A stretch of 64,000 bases of DNA from Silene latifolia. Lineage: Eukaryota; Streptophyta; Magnoliopsida; Caryophyllales; Caryophyllaceae. Shown piece after piece: positions 11,001 to 23,768 of this stretch. The translations under genes were made by a program, and so were the position numbers. The stretch spans positions 45,733,456-45,797,455 of the forward strand of contig NC_133529.1 of NCBI RefSeq assembly GCF_048544455.1, read 5' to 3'. Below the pieces are notes generated by a model that ran no database searches, had not been told where the DNA came from, and worked only from the letters and a program-made list of their open reading frames with translations. Each line of letters starts with the position of its first letter. Within the stretch, counting starts at the first letter, position 1.

Positions 11001-13348
11001 CCATAGTGGCCATTAAGAAAAGATGCCTGAGAAACAAGATTGTAGAGATTGAGGACCAGTATGGTAACCTCTGTACAGATACAGTCAGTATTCAGCAAGC
11101 TTTCTTGACCTTGTATCAGAGTTTATTGGGTAGCAAGAAGATGACTGAACAGGTGAGAAGTGAGGTGCTGCTTACAGGATCCTTTTGTAATGAGAATCAT
11201 GCTATATCCTTATCAGCTCTTGTCACTAAGGAGGGAATCAAAGGTGTGATATTCTCTATTCCTATTGACAAAGACCCTGGGCCTGATGGCTACACCAGTG
11301 GGTTCTTCAGGGATTCCTGGGACATTGTTGGGGATGAGGTCTGCAGTGCTATAATGGATTTCTTTGCTAATGGTCGTTTACTCACACAGATAAATGCAAC
11401 CAACATTACTCTTATTCCAAAATTTAACAGACCTACTGTTGTTAGCCATTTCAGGCCCATAGCATGCTGTAACCTGGTTTATAAGGTGATTTCTAAATTG
11501 CTTTGCAATAAACTTTCTTCTGTATTGTCTGACATTGTTCATGAAAACCAAGGAGCTTTTATTAAAGGGAGGTCTATCATTGAAAATGTCCTTATATGTC
11601 AGGACATCATTCATATGTATGCCAGGAAAGCAGTCACAACCAGATGCCTGTTCAAAATAGATTTGCAAAAAGCCTATGACACTGTAGAGTGGGATTTTTT
11701 TGAACAAATGCTTCATGGTCTTAAATTTCCACCTTATTTTACCCAGTTGGTTATACAATGTGTAAGGTACACCTACTTTACTTTGTCTCTGAATGGGAAT
11801 AACTTTGGTTATTTTAAAGGGCAAAGGGGACTGAGGCAAGGAGACCCTATTTCTCCCCTTCTGTTCACTATATGCATGGAGTATTTAACCAGGTTGATCA
11901 AGTTTGCCACTGATAGATGGCCATTCCAATATCATCCCCTTTGCAAGAATCTGAAGCTCACTCATCTCATGTTTGCAGATGACCTTCTCCTTTTTTACAA
12001 GGGTAAGCCTCAATCAATCTGGTTACTCATGAGAGCTTTCTTTTTATTCTCTAATGCCTCTGGCCTATCTATGAACAATGCTAAATCTGAAATTTTCTTT
12101 AATGTAGTTAATGAGGACATTAGAGAGGGTATAAAACTGGTGACTGGTTTCAGAGAAGGTACCATGCCCTTCAGGTACCTGGGAGTTCCAATAAAAGCAG
12201 GCAGACTTACCAAGCTGGAATGCTCCTCCTTGATTGAAAAGATGGTGTCTAGGATAAGAGGGTTGGGAGCAAAAAAGCTTTCCTATGCTGGCAGGATTAC
12301 TCTCATTAATGCTGTTCTCAACACTCTTCAAAATTATTGGGCTCAAATGTTCATTATTTCTAAGAGCATCATTAATCATATTATGGTTATTTGCAGAAAC
12401 TATCTTTGGGATGGCTACCCTGATTACCATAGAGTTCCCCTTGTAGCCTGGGATAAGGTTACCTTGCCTAAAAAGGAGGGAGGTTTGGGGATTAAAAAAG
12501 CTGATGTTTGGAATGTTGCTACAGTAGGTAAGCTAGTTAACTGGATTTACTGTAAAGCTGATAGGCTTTGGATGAAGTGGATAAATGATGTGTATATCAA
12601 GAATCAGGACTGGTATAGCTATTCTCCTCCTTCTGATGCAACTTGGGTTTGGAAAAATATTTGCAAATTGAAAGAAAAACTCAAGGATGGCTTTATTGAC
12701 AGCATCTGGACCATGAGCTCTAATGGATACACTATCAAGGGTGGGTATGACTAGCTTTGCCCTGCTCATATGACCCTTAACTGGTCTGCTATTATATGGA
12801 ACAACTGGAACATCCCAAAACACTCCCTGACTACCTGGCTTAGAATGCATGAAGGAATGAATGTGAAGAGCAAATTATTCTGATTTGGATGTTGTGAATA
12901 TGACCTATGTATTCTCTGTCAGAGGCATCAAAACAGTGGAGCACACTGTTCACAAGTTGTATCTATCTTGTCGAGTTGACACCATCCATGCACGGTGGTA
13001 TGGGGGCTCTTTCCCTACTATGGACAGTTTGATTGCAGACAGCAGAAATAACATTCAGTGGAAGATTAAGGTTGCAATGTTCAATGCCTTCCAGTACTTC
13101 ATATGGAATCAAAGAAACAATGCCCGGATCAATGAATGGCTACTCAGACCTGAGGTAGTTGCTAGACGTATTGAGGAGGATATTAAGAGGAGAGTTAATC
13201 AGAAATTTAGGGCAGTTGATGACCAGGTTGTGTTCTCATGGCTGCAAAGCATGGGAGTGTTAGGATTTGATTGTATTGGGACTCGATCCCGGAAACTCAT
13301 GTAATTATTTTATGTTTTGATATATATTATACTCACATTACACCAAAA
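11001..13348 (+). mobile_element. L1-type LINE, 5' truncated, inserted in element A
   Basis: A 16-nt target duplication AAAAACATGTTCTTTA flanks it (10985-11000 and 13349-13364). The 3' end is CTCACATTACACC plus an A tract, like the LINE tail at 36449. The 5' end starts inside ORF2, so ORF1 and the endonuclease domain are missing, as is typical of target-primed reverse transcription. Confidence 0.92.
11003..13304 (+). pseudogene. LINE ORF2 remnant: reverse transcriptase and C-terminal domain
   Basis: The frame enters ORF2 between the endonuclease and RT. Visible RT blocks are DPGPDGYTSGFF, ITLIPKFNRP, FRPIACCNLVYKVISK, NQGAFIKGRSI, FKIDLQKAYDTVEWDF, GLRQGDPISPLLF and the catalytic FADDLLLF. 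MPFRYLGVPIK and GGLGIKKADVWN follow, typical of plant L1 elements. A TAG ends the frame at 12752-12754. Decayed sequence continues, and the C-terminal part resumes in another frame at 12885-13304 (FQYFIWNQRNNARIN). The first 34 codons of the open frame upstream are element A sequence fused by chance. Confidence 0.9.
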
Positions 13349-13364
13349 AAAAACATGTTCTTTA

Positions 13365-14550
13365 ACTTAGTAGTGTAGAATTGTATATGCTTGTGTTTTT
13401 GTTCTCTTCTCACATAGATACAACACTACATTTGAGGCATCGTCAAGGGAATGTGATGACCGCTTGGTATGATCGCTCTAATCTCTATTTCCCTTCCATT
13501 TATTTTCATTATTCATATTAGGAGGATGGACTTACATGTTAAGGAGGATGTGGTGTATTTTGTTGTTGGGGTTTGTGTATCTATGTGTTGTTAGGAGTTT
13601 GCATTTAGTTTGTGTGGCATAATAGTTGATAGAAGCATATACATTAGAATTGTATATATGTTAGTTGCATCATGGCATGTAGTTGCTTGGTTAAAAATTT
13701 TTGTGAAAATGCCTATTTGGGAAGCTTGACAAGTGTATATAAGGCCCTTGTAGATAATTTTTCTCCTTGAGACTTTGTTTGCTAGAATACCCTCAAGACA
13801 CCCTAGGATGTGTCATACTAGTATCTTTTGACCCATGGACTAAATCCTAGTCAAGAGTACCTTGTGGTGTGATAACTCCTTGGCTACCGTTTATTCCAAG
13901 GTGACCCTTGATGCAATGCTATCATTCTTACACTTCTATCATCATATTTTGTCAACAAAAAGGGAATGGGCACAAAAATCTCCAAATTGAGTTCAAGTAC
14001 CAAAATCAAAATAAAAAAGTTTGCAAAATGCATCAAATGAAATGAGGAGTACAAAAATAAACTCCTATGCTTCAATAAAAGCACCATCGTTACAAATTGG
14101 GGTGACTTTGAAAAATGTTCAAAAATGCAATATTGAAATTTTTTTTGCCAAATATCAAAATGCCAATCATCAAAAAAAAAATGGCAAGAAATGTTCTTCA
14201 AATATCAAATACCACAAGCAATTGGGGGGAAAAACAAATCAAAAGCAAACTACCATTGTGAAATTCAAAGCATATTGATCCCTTTTATCCATTGATCTCA
14301 TTTTTGTTGCATGGTGGAGAGGGGACGATCCTTCTTCTTGTCTAGGCAAAAGGGGAAATTCTGCGAGCCTACAGTGTTTCTAACACCATAGGGAGCCTAC
14401 TCTTGACAAAAGCATTTAGCAATTGAGGATAAAAGTACCCTAGTTTGACACAACTTGGAGGTGATTTGTTGTTATCCTTTTAGAGTTAGTAGCTTGGAGA
14501 AATAATATCTATAATGGAATGTGTACCTTTAGATTGCTTCCCTTTTAGAT
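13365..14550 (+). other. Element A noncoding region, continued
   Basis: AT-rich sequence with no supported gene. ORFs of 85-105 codons on both strands lack any recognisable motif. It ends at GATTT, the target of the copia element F. Confidence 0.5.
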
Positions 14551-14555
14551 GATTT

Positions 14556-15826
14556 TGTTAGAAATCTATATCTCTTTACTTAACATATTCATATATGTTT
14601 TAGTTTTAATTTAGTCATAAAATTAAAAGATGATCTTATGCATGCAAACAATAAAAGAATAAAAAAGAAATCATCATCTTACATTGAAGATTTCGGATTA
14701 TTTGGGCACAAGTGAGTTCTCCTACTCACTTGTTCTTGAGCTTCCTAAAATGGATGAACAAGGATTCAAGTAGAGAATCCCTCCCAAGGAATAATACCCA
14801 AGGTAACTACTTAATAAAATTAATATTATTATTACTAGAACAATATTAATTTTGAATAAAATTGACCCAAAATCTTTATTTTTGTTCTCTTATTTCGGTT
14901 AAGAGAGGGAGAAGAAGGAAGAGGTTTTTTTCTCTCTAAAACTCTTATTTTAGATGTATGAATGAATAATAATACACTTAGTCTTCATGTAGTATATTAG
15001 GTTTTATTATAGAGAAAACCCCTTTGGTCTTTTCTATATTGAAACCGGGTAGGGGGAGGGTAAAGGGGCCAATGCATGAGCTAGGTTGTCTTCACAAGAG
15101 CAAGTAGGCTTGCATGCCTAGTTTTAGGCAAATATGATTATGTTTACCACTTAGTTAATTAACATAATAATTTCCTAAAACTCCCCATTATTTCGGTCAT
15201 TTTGAGATAAAATGGATTCCATTTTATCTTTGTCAATTTGTCAATTTGTCACATGTCAAATGTCATGTAAAATTGTTATGTATTTTTAACATATTAAAAA
15301 TCAACGCATTAATAAAAATACGTCATATACAAAATCGACTTAGTAATTCACAATTACTTGTACCAAAATAATTTACCAATTATAAATCACAACATCTTGT
15401 ATTTATAATAAATTATTCATTCAAATGAAATTGTTTCCTTAAACAATAATTTCATCTAAGTAATAAAACAATTCGATCACTTAGACCGTATCTTATTTAA
15501 TCAGATTATAATGAGATACGTAAATATTACTTCCAAAATCGTCCGTCAATTTTAAGTAATTTAATTAACTCGTATCGTCATACGATCAATTAAATATTCA
15601 ATTAAGAATGTTACCCTTTAGGTATGACCTAAGGGGATCAACTGATCACCACCGTCGCACGACAGTAATATCAAACTCTCGTCAGCCAATCATTACCGAT
15701 ATGTGTGGACCAGTTGACAGTAAATTATTACTTCCCAATTGTATCCTTTAAAATGAGATTTAAACATGTGATCATCATGATCGACAGTTGTGATAGCATT
15801 ATTGTCGGAGGACACATATTCCAACA
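14556..15826 (-). mobile_element. Element F 3' LTR
   Basis: The + strand reads TGTTAGAAATC...TTCCAACA, so the element-sense LTR is TGTTGGAATATG...TTTCTAACA. It aligns base for base with 22218-23488 apart from scattered substitutions and a few 1-4 base indels. Confidence 0.95.
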
Positions 15827-16451
15827 ATCTCCCACTTGTCCTCGACAAGTGTGCGTCACCAATTCTCTTGTCCTATTACCATCTCCCACTCAATGCAAGG
15901 TGTCTTTCAGGTCGTACTTGCAAGTGATCATATCGAGAGTGGTTTCCTCGATCTGGAGAATAACTGATTGACCGGATTTATCTACCATAGATATCTTCCG
16001 AGCGTGGCCACGCATTTCCAGTTCATTACTCCTCGAGTGGCATCTGAAACTGTGCCATCTTAGGCGAATAGTCTTTAGTCAAAAGAATCGACTCATTAGA
16101 ATACTATAGTAGCTCTCGCCACAACAAGGCTATATAAATTTGCCAGAACTCTATAAGCGGTTATAAGGCCCGACAAAGTGTTCCTAACAGTCTGCCTATG
16201 TGATCGACTAGTCATTCTCATATGACTCTATGGCACTTGAACTTGCCATCAATCGCATCACACTCTAGTCACTTCGAGACGTCACCTCATACAAGTGACT
16301 ATGGGCAAATACTATGTTAATCCGCGTTCACTTTAACGGGGTTCAATTGTCTCCACAACCCGGTTGGATGTAACAATGTATAAAGAAAAGATAAAAGACA
16401 AATGTGATTATGAACATGAATAAAAACAACACTTTTATTTCATTTCAAAAT
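15827..16451 (-). other. Element F polypurine tract and 3' untranslated region
   Basis: The minus strand reads AGGACAAGTGGGAGAT directly against the LTR, a typical copia polypurine tract (15827-15842). The remaining ~600 bases to the pol stop at 16452 are noncoding. Confidence 0.8.
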
Positions 16452-17228
16452 CTAACAAAAGTTTGGTACACGTTTAAGTCCCATGGACGCAACATGTCCA
16501 TCATGCTTGGCCTGCGATAAAGGCTTGGTGAGCGGATCGGCTATGTTGTCATCCGTCCCAACCTTACAAATCGCAATTTCCTTTCTTTCAATGAAATCTC
16601 TTATTACATGATATTTTCTAAGTACATGTCTAGATCTATTACTAGACTTTGGCTCTTTAGCTTGGAAGATCGTCCCACTATTATCACAATAGAGAGTGAT
16701 GGGATCATTGGCGGTAGGTACTACTCTTAGACCTTCCGTGAATTGCCTGATCCACACAGCTTCCTTGGCAGCTTCTGATGCTGTAATGTACTCAGCCTTT
16801 GTTGTTGAATCCGCGGTCACAGCTTCCTTGAAGCTTCTCCAGTTAACGGCACCACCATTGAGCATGAAAACGAAACCAGCTTGTGATTTCATGTCATCTC
16901 TATCCGTTTGAAAACTCGAGTCCGTGTATCCATTAACACGTAGCTCGGTGTCTCCTCCAAACACTAAGATAGAATCCTTAGTTCTTCTCAAGTACGTAAG
17001 GATGTTCTTGACGGCTATCCAGTGACTCTCGCCTGGATTTCCTTGATATCTACTCGTCATGCTCAAGGCATACGAGACATCAGGACGTGTGCATATCATG
17101 GCGTACATGATTGATCCAACAGCGGAAGCATAAGGGATCATCTTCATGCATTCAACATCATGGGGTTTGGAGAGAGATTAAGTCTTGCTCAATATAGTCC
17201 CAGTTACCATAGGTACCAAACCCTTTTT
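16452..17228 (-). pseudogene. Element F RNase H end of pol, separated by in-frame stops
   Basis: This is in the same frame as the large ORF above it, after a TAA at 17229-17231 and another TAA near 17178. Copia RNase H features are GSIMYAMICTRPDVSYAL, GYTDSSFQTDRDDMKSQ, TTKAEYITASEAAKEAVWI, ITLYCDNSGTI and the final DNIADPLTKPL. The stops prevent a full polyprotein. Confidence 0.92.
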
Positions 17229-19997
17229 TTATTTGTCCATGCTGAACCGTCGAAGAATCTTATCAACATAAGACTCTTGACTTAGTGCTAATATCCTCTT
17301 GGATCTATCTCTATGGATCCGGATACCTAATATGCGTTGTGCTTCTCCTAAATCCTTCATTTGGAAGTGGTTACCTAACCACTTCTTGACAGAAGACAAC
17401 ATTGGAATATCATTTCCAATGAGTAGTATGTCATCCACATACAAGATTAGGAACACAACATTGCTCCCACTAAATTTCATGTATAAACATGGTTCCTCAA
17501 CACTTTGAGTGAAACCATTCTCTTTTATAACATGATTGAATCGATGATTCCAACTTCTAGATGCTTGCTTAAGACCATAAATGGATCTCTTAAGTTTGCA
17601 CACTTTGTTAGGATTCTTAGAATCAACAAAACCTTCGGGTTGTATCATGTACACCTCCTCTTCTAAATGCCCATTTAGAAAAGCGGTTTTGACATCCATT
17701 TGCCATATTTCATAATCATGAAATGCGACAATCGCTAACAAAATCCGTATGGATCTTAGCATGGCTACGGGGGCGAAGGTTTCATCATAATGGAGACCTT
17801 GGACTTGGGTAAATCCTTTTGCCACTATCCTAGCTTTGTAGACATCATCATGTCCTTCTATGCCATTCTTGACTTTGAAAATCCATTTGCATTGAAGAGG
17901 TCTTGCCCCTTTAGGCAAATCTACTAAATTCCAAACTTGGTTTTCATGCATAGAATCCATTTCGGACTTCATGGCTTCAAGCCATAAGGAGGAATTAGGA
18001 CTAGAGATTGCGGCCTTGTAGGTGGCGGGTTCGTCACTTTCCAAAAGCAACACATCGAGTGTTCCATCTTCTTCGATAAGTCCCACATATCGATCGGGAT
18101 GGCGAATAACACGGCTCATTCTTCTAAGTGGAGGAGGGACAACCGCGCTAGACGACGAAGGAACATCTTCTTGCGTCTCTACCTCGGTTTGTGGCTCTTG
18201 AACTTCATCAAGTTCAAAATTTCTCCCACTCTGTCTCTTAGAAATAAAGTCTCTTTCTAAGAAGACAGCCTCGCAAGACACAAACACTTTGTTATCTTGA
18301 GGTTTGTAGAAGTAGTATCCTCGAGAGTTCGAGGGGTAACCTACAAAGGTGCATTTTTCGGATCTTGGGGCAAGCTTGTTGTCGGTCTTTGCCTTGACGT
18401 AAGCATCACATCCCCAAATCTTCATATAGGATATATTGGGAACTCTTCCCGTCCACATCTCATATGGAGTCTTTTCGGTTGTCTTTGTGGGACTATTGTT
18501 CAAAGATCTAATTGCGGTTTGAATCGCAAATCCCCAAAACGAGTTTGGTAGCTCGGTTTGACTCATCATTGATCGAACCATATCAAGTAGGGTTCGATTT
18601 CGCCTTTCCGCAACACCACTGAGTTGTGGTGTTCCGGGTGGAGAAAGTTGTGATATAATACCACAATCTTTCAAGTGTGAATCGAATTCAAGGCTAAGAT
18701 ATTCTCCACCACGATCGGAACGTAGTGCTTTTATCTTTTTGTCCAATTGGTTCTCTACTTTGTTTTGAAATTCCTTGAATTTCTCAAACGCTTCACTCTT
18801 ATGTTTTATTAAATAGACATACCCATGTCTACTCAAGTCGTCGGTGAAGGTTATGAAGTAGTCATAATTTCCTCGAGCGGTGATACTCATTGGTCCACAT
18901 ACATCGGTGTGTATGAGTCCCAATAGTTCACTAGCTCGTGTCCCTTTACCACTAAAAGGATTACGAGTCATTTTGCCAAGAAGGCAATATTCGCATGTTC
19001 CATATGATTGATAATCAAATGGTGTAATCACATTACTTGAAATTAATCTTTTGATGCGATTCTCGTTTATGTGACCTAATCGACAATGCCACATGAACGC
19101 TTCACTTGGGTCACTTGATTTGAGTTTCTTTGATTGAATGTTATAGATATCATTAGTCGGATTCGAGGTTTCTAAAATGTAAATGCCATTAATGGAAGAA
19201 GCTTGGCCTATAACCAAGTCGTTCCTAGAAATAGTACAACGATTGTTCTTAATGACAAAACAAAAACCGTCCATGTCTAACATAGCGATTGAAATAATGT
19301 TTTTAGAGAGTGTAGGCACATAAAAACAATTATGTAAATACAACTCAAATCCATTAGGCAAAGCTAATACATAAGTTCCTTTGGATTCGGCTGCTACTCG
19401 AGCTCCATTTCCAAGGCGTAGATCCACATCTCCTTTGCTAAGCCTCTTCACGTCTCTTAAACCCTGTAAATGATTACAAAGGTGAGAACCACAACCGGTA
19501 TCCAGTACCCATGTCGTAGTGGAAGTATAATTTATATCAATAACATAAATTTCCTTAGGAATTTTACCTTTTGGAACGATGATTCCTTCCCTTATATTTC
19601 GCAAATATACGGGACAATTCCTAAGCCAATGTCCCATGCCATAGCAATAATGGCACTCATCATCAACTTGCTTGAAGTTTTTCACTTTCTTTCCCTTCTT
19701 CTTGAACTTTTTGCCCTTTGAAGCAAGAACTTGATTGCTTGAGCTTCCACTAGTTTTGGCATCTTTATCTTCCAGAGACAAAGATCCTATAGATTTTATG
19801 AGGCGGTCTTCCTGAGACCGGCTCACAAGAGATCTTTTAGGAGGTTTAGAAGAAGTGATGAAGTTTAGGTTTCCATCCGAACCAATCCCAAAATGAAGTT
19901 CTCTAGTAGTGTCGAAATCATTGTTGAAGCAAACGTCGTCAAAAACATTGTGACAAGACTCAATAGTTATCGGTGTGGTAGCGTTTGATGGATTCAT
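17229..19997 (-). pseudogene. Element F Gag C-terminus, protease, integrase and RT
   Basis: A 922-codon open frame. Domains in order: zinc knuckle CHYCYGMGHWLRNC (about residue 116); protease WVLDTGCGSHLC (about 165); pre-integrase WHCRLGHINENRIKRL (about 304); integrase core HTDVCGPM, FITFTDDLSRHGYVY, LRSDRGGEYLS and SGVAERRNRTL; RT with KWIFKVKNGIEGHDDVYKAR, QMDVKTAFLNGHLEEEVYM, SIYGLKQASRSW and catalytic ILYVDDILLIGND. The Gag capsid part that normally precedes the zinc knuckle is absent. The frame starts MNPSNATTPITIE just inside the long leader. The element is Ty1/copia; I do not assign a lineage. Confidence 0.93.
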
Positions 19998-22217
19998 TGT
20001 AATGAACTACAAGTATGGAGGAAAAGGAAATATTAACCTTTGTCTTTTTAATATCATACTTGTAAATAAATTAACAAGATATGAGCATTTATATAGTGAC
20101 CTCTACCCAACTATTATAAATGGTTCCAAGATCCAAATTCATATTAACTTGGGCACGGTAGGGCCGATTCATCCCTTATCAATATAACTCGGTGGATTAA
20201 CGCTTTAATGGATTCTACTTTTAGAACTCTTGGTCGATAAAATTACATTAACATTTATCTTTAGCCCGGAACACATGCGACTACGGTCACGAATACTTCC
20301 GTTGAGCTCAATCCAAATTTCGAATAAATGTGTCCATGATCCAAATCCACATCAACTTGGGCACGGTAGGGCCGATGAAACCCTCATCAACATGAATTCG
20401 GTGGATAGACATTTATCACCCACTTCCCCTACGTAACAAGATTTGTACCCCGGTAGGGCCGAGTGCACTCCCTCGCGAAATAGGTTTTCATGGTTTCTAC
20501 TTTTTGGTAAGGCTAAGTCTCAATTGTTTAATTTTAGCGAGAGGTCATGTCAATTTATTATCTATCACGTTTTAAGTGAACTAAAGCGGTGAACTACGAT
20601 AATTCTAATTGACACGGTCGATAAACTCGATTAAAATGACAATGCATGTTTTAGTTATGGCGATTTAGCGATGCATGCAACATATAAATAAAATGCAAAA
20701 CATAAATTAAATCCTAGTATGGCCTTCTTAAAATAGAAAATCTAATTAACTATTACATATTCGGAAACCAACTCCATTGGTCCCTTGAACTTCGGTTTTG
20801 GCACGCATCTCGAGGTAACACCGTCTTTATGTATCGCCTTCTTGAGTGACACCGTCTTCAAGGAACTCCGGAATAAATAAATTACATAACAAATTACATA
20901 ATTTCCTATCATACATTTGTAATTAAAATAAAATAAATCTATTAAATTACAAAACGGTGATACGAGATCACAATAAATTACAACCGAATCGATATTCCCA
21001 TACATTTCGGGTAATACCAATTAAAAACTAAGGCCATACTAAGTAAAAATTACATAATTCAAAATTACATAAAATAAAATTATGACAATCATAAATAAAA
21101 TGCAGCATTATAATATGTATGAACATGCCCAATTTTATGCTAAATCGCCTTTAAGGAGCCAATATCGTATATTAAACGGTTTTTACGGATTTGCGTGATT
21201 TAACGTTTTATAATAACAATAATTACATAAATTCATATTTATGCATAAGTTAATTACCCTAACCAAAGTAGGACTCAAAATTAGTCTCCACTAACATATT
21301 TGACTATAATTAACTTATATTTCTTAAAATTGTTCATTAGAGGACTCAAAATTACAATAAAATGCTATAAACTTCAAATAAATCACAAAAATTTCAAATA
21401 AATTCAAAATATGAAATTTAAACTCATGAACATTCTGGAAAAATACCATGACACTCATAATGTTCAAAAAACTTAGGTTAAAATTTCGAAAAATTATCGG
21501 AAAAACTATGTTGCGGTTTATCGGATTTATCAAATATAATCATAAAAACATGAGAAAAAATTATATTTATCAATTTTTCAATTTTAGATCTGAAATAGGT
21601 AATAAAATGCAACATGTGACGTTTTTCCTTAGTCATGAAGTATGTTTTAGCAATTATTCACTAATTAAGTCACTATTTATGCTATTTTTCATCAAAAATT
21701 CATAAATCATGCATAAAGACTTCAATATAGCCTATTATTTTACATACATCTTGTAAAATTACATGTGACAACATACTAAATTTCTATGACCAGATTCGAA
21801 ATTTATCTCATATTAACCTATTTTTCAATTAAATTCGATTGTTATCATGAAAAATCCATATTTCGAGCATAAGAATTCCAAAAATTATGAAAATTTACAG
21901 GTCATCTAAAAATAATATATGTGAAAACATATCCAAAACCACTGGAAAATTCGAAGTTTAGCTAATTTTAGTCCGAAAATGACATTTTAATCATAAAATC
22001 ACATTTTTAATGCCATTATTATATATGATGAACAATAAAAATCCATAAATTAACCAAAATATCCTAAATACATTTTAGGATCAGAAACTTTAACATCCAT
22101 AATTTATTTCGTGATATATCATAATAACACAAATTTACAAGTTTTATATGTTAATCGTATAACTCGGAAAAACTATAACCGATTTGCATGCAAACAACCA
22201 ATGCTCTTGATACCGCT
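19998..22217 (-). other. Element F long leader with direct repeats and primer site
   Basis: A 2.2-kb AT-rich region where Gag would be expected. A block around ACTTGGGCACGGTAGGGCCG occurs at about 20149 and 20356, and a shorter CGGTAGGGCCGAG at about 20451, each near a CGGTGGAT or similar segment. No Gag is visible. Minus-strand sequence AGCGGTATCAAGAGCAT at 22201-22217 abuts the 5' LTR and resembles the initiator-Met primer site used by copia elements. Confidence 0.65.
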
Positions 22218-23488
22218 TGTTAGAAATCTATATCTCTTTACTTAACATATTCATATATGTTTTAGTTTTAATTTAGTCATAAAATTAAAAGATGATCTTA
22301 TGCATGCAAGCAATAAAAGAATAAGAAATCATCATCATCTTACATTGAAGATTTCAGATTATTTGGGCACAAGTGAGTTCTCCTACTCACTTGTTCTTGA
22401 GCTTCCTAAAATGGATGAACAATGATTCAAGTAGAGAATACCTTCCAAGGAATAATACCCAAGGTAACTACTTAATAAAATTAATATTATTATTACTAGA
22501 ACAATATTAATTTTGAATAAAATTGACCCAAAATCTTTATTTTTGTTCTCTTATTTCGGTTAAAGAGAGGGAGAAGAAGGAACAGATTTTTTTTCTCTCT
22601 AAAACTCTTATTTTAGATGTATGAATGAATAATAATACACTTAGTCTTCATGTAGTATATTAGGTTTTATTATAGAGAAAACCCCTTTGGTCTTTTCTAT
22701 ATTGAAACCGGGTAGGGGAGGGTAAAGGGGCCAATGCATGAGCTAGGTTGTCTTCACAAGAGAAAGTAGGCTTGCATGGCTAGTTTTAGGCAAATATGAT
22801 TATGTTTACCACTTAGTTAATTAACATAATAATTTCCTAAAACTCCCCATTATTTCGGTCATTTTGAGATAAAATGGATTCCATTTTATCTTTGTCAATT
22901 TGTCAATTTGTCACATGTCACATGTCATGTAAAATTGTTATGTATTTTTAACATATTAAAAATCAACGCATTAATAAAAATACGTCATATACAAAATCGA
23001 CTTAGTAATTCACAATTACTTGTACCAAAATAATTTACCAATTATAAATCACAACATCTTGTATTTATAATAAATTATTCATTCAAATGCAATTGTTTCC
23101 TTAAACAATAATTTCATCTAAGTAATAAAACAATCCGATCACTTAGACCGTATCTTATTTAATCAGATTATAATGAGATACGTAAATATTACTTCCAAAA
23201 TCGTCCGTCAATTTTAAGTAATTTAATTAACCCGTATCGTCATACGATCAATTAAATATTCAATTAAGAATGTTACCCTTTAGGTATGACCTAAGGGGAT
23301 CAACTGATCACCACCGTCGCACGACAGTAATGTCAAACTCTAGTCAGCCAATCATTACCGATATGTGTGGACCAGTTGACAGTAAATTATTACTTCCCAA
23401 TTGTATCCTTTAAAATGAGATTTAAACATGTGATCATCATGATCGACAGTTGTGATCGCATTATTGTCGGAGGACACATATTCCAACA
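22218..23488 (-). mobile_element. Element F 5' LTR
   Basis: Direct repeat of 14556-15826 with the same ends and length. In element sense the U3 start is at 23488. Confidence 0.95.
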
Positions 23489-23493
23489 GATTT

Positions 23494-23768
23494 CCGCCAC
23501 TTAGATGAGGAAAGTGGCTATTCTTTTGTAGATGCATCCATTACTTATTTTGTGTGCTTAATGCTTGGATGTATCGCCATTTTTGCAAGCCCCACCTTGC
23601 CTTGCAAGAAGGCATCTTACCTCAAGGATATCTTGTTGTGAGTTGAAGGGGCGGAGTGAGACCCGCTAAATGTCTCACATCAGTTATATTATTAGGATAG
23701 TTTAAATAAAGGTCTAGTTCTAGTCACCTCTTTACTCGAGACGAGTACAGGTTCGGTTTGAGGATGTT
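23494..23768 (+). other. Element A 3' end of internal region with polypurine tract
   Basis: Noncoding remainder of element A. GTTCGGTTTGAGGATGTT directly precedes the 3' LTR at 23769. It is a degenerate version of the GGTTTGGGGAAG tract found before the element C 3' LTR. Confidence 0.65.

Larger units (their letters stand above)
14556..23488 (-). mobile_element. Element F: Ty1/copia, nested in A
   Basis: Two 1271-bp LTRs (14556-15826 and 22218-23488) are nearly identical by eye. They bound an integrase-RT-RNase H polyprotein on the minus strand. GATTT flanks both ends (14551-14555 and 23489-23493). High LTR similarity makes this one of the youngest insertions here. In-frame stops in the RT-RNase H join make the present copy defective. 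Confidence 0.95.
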
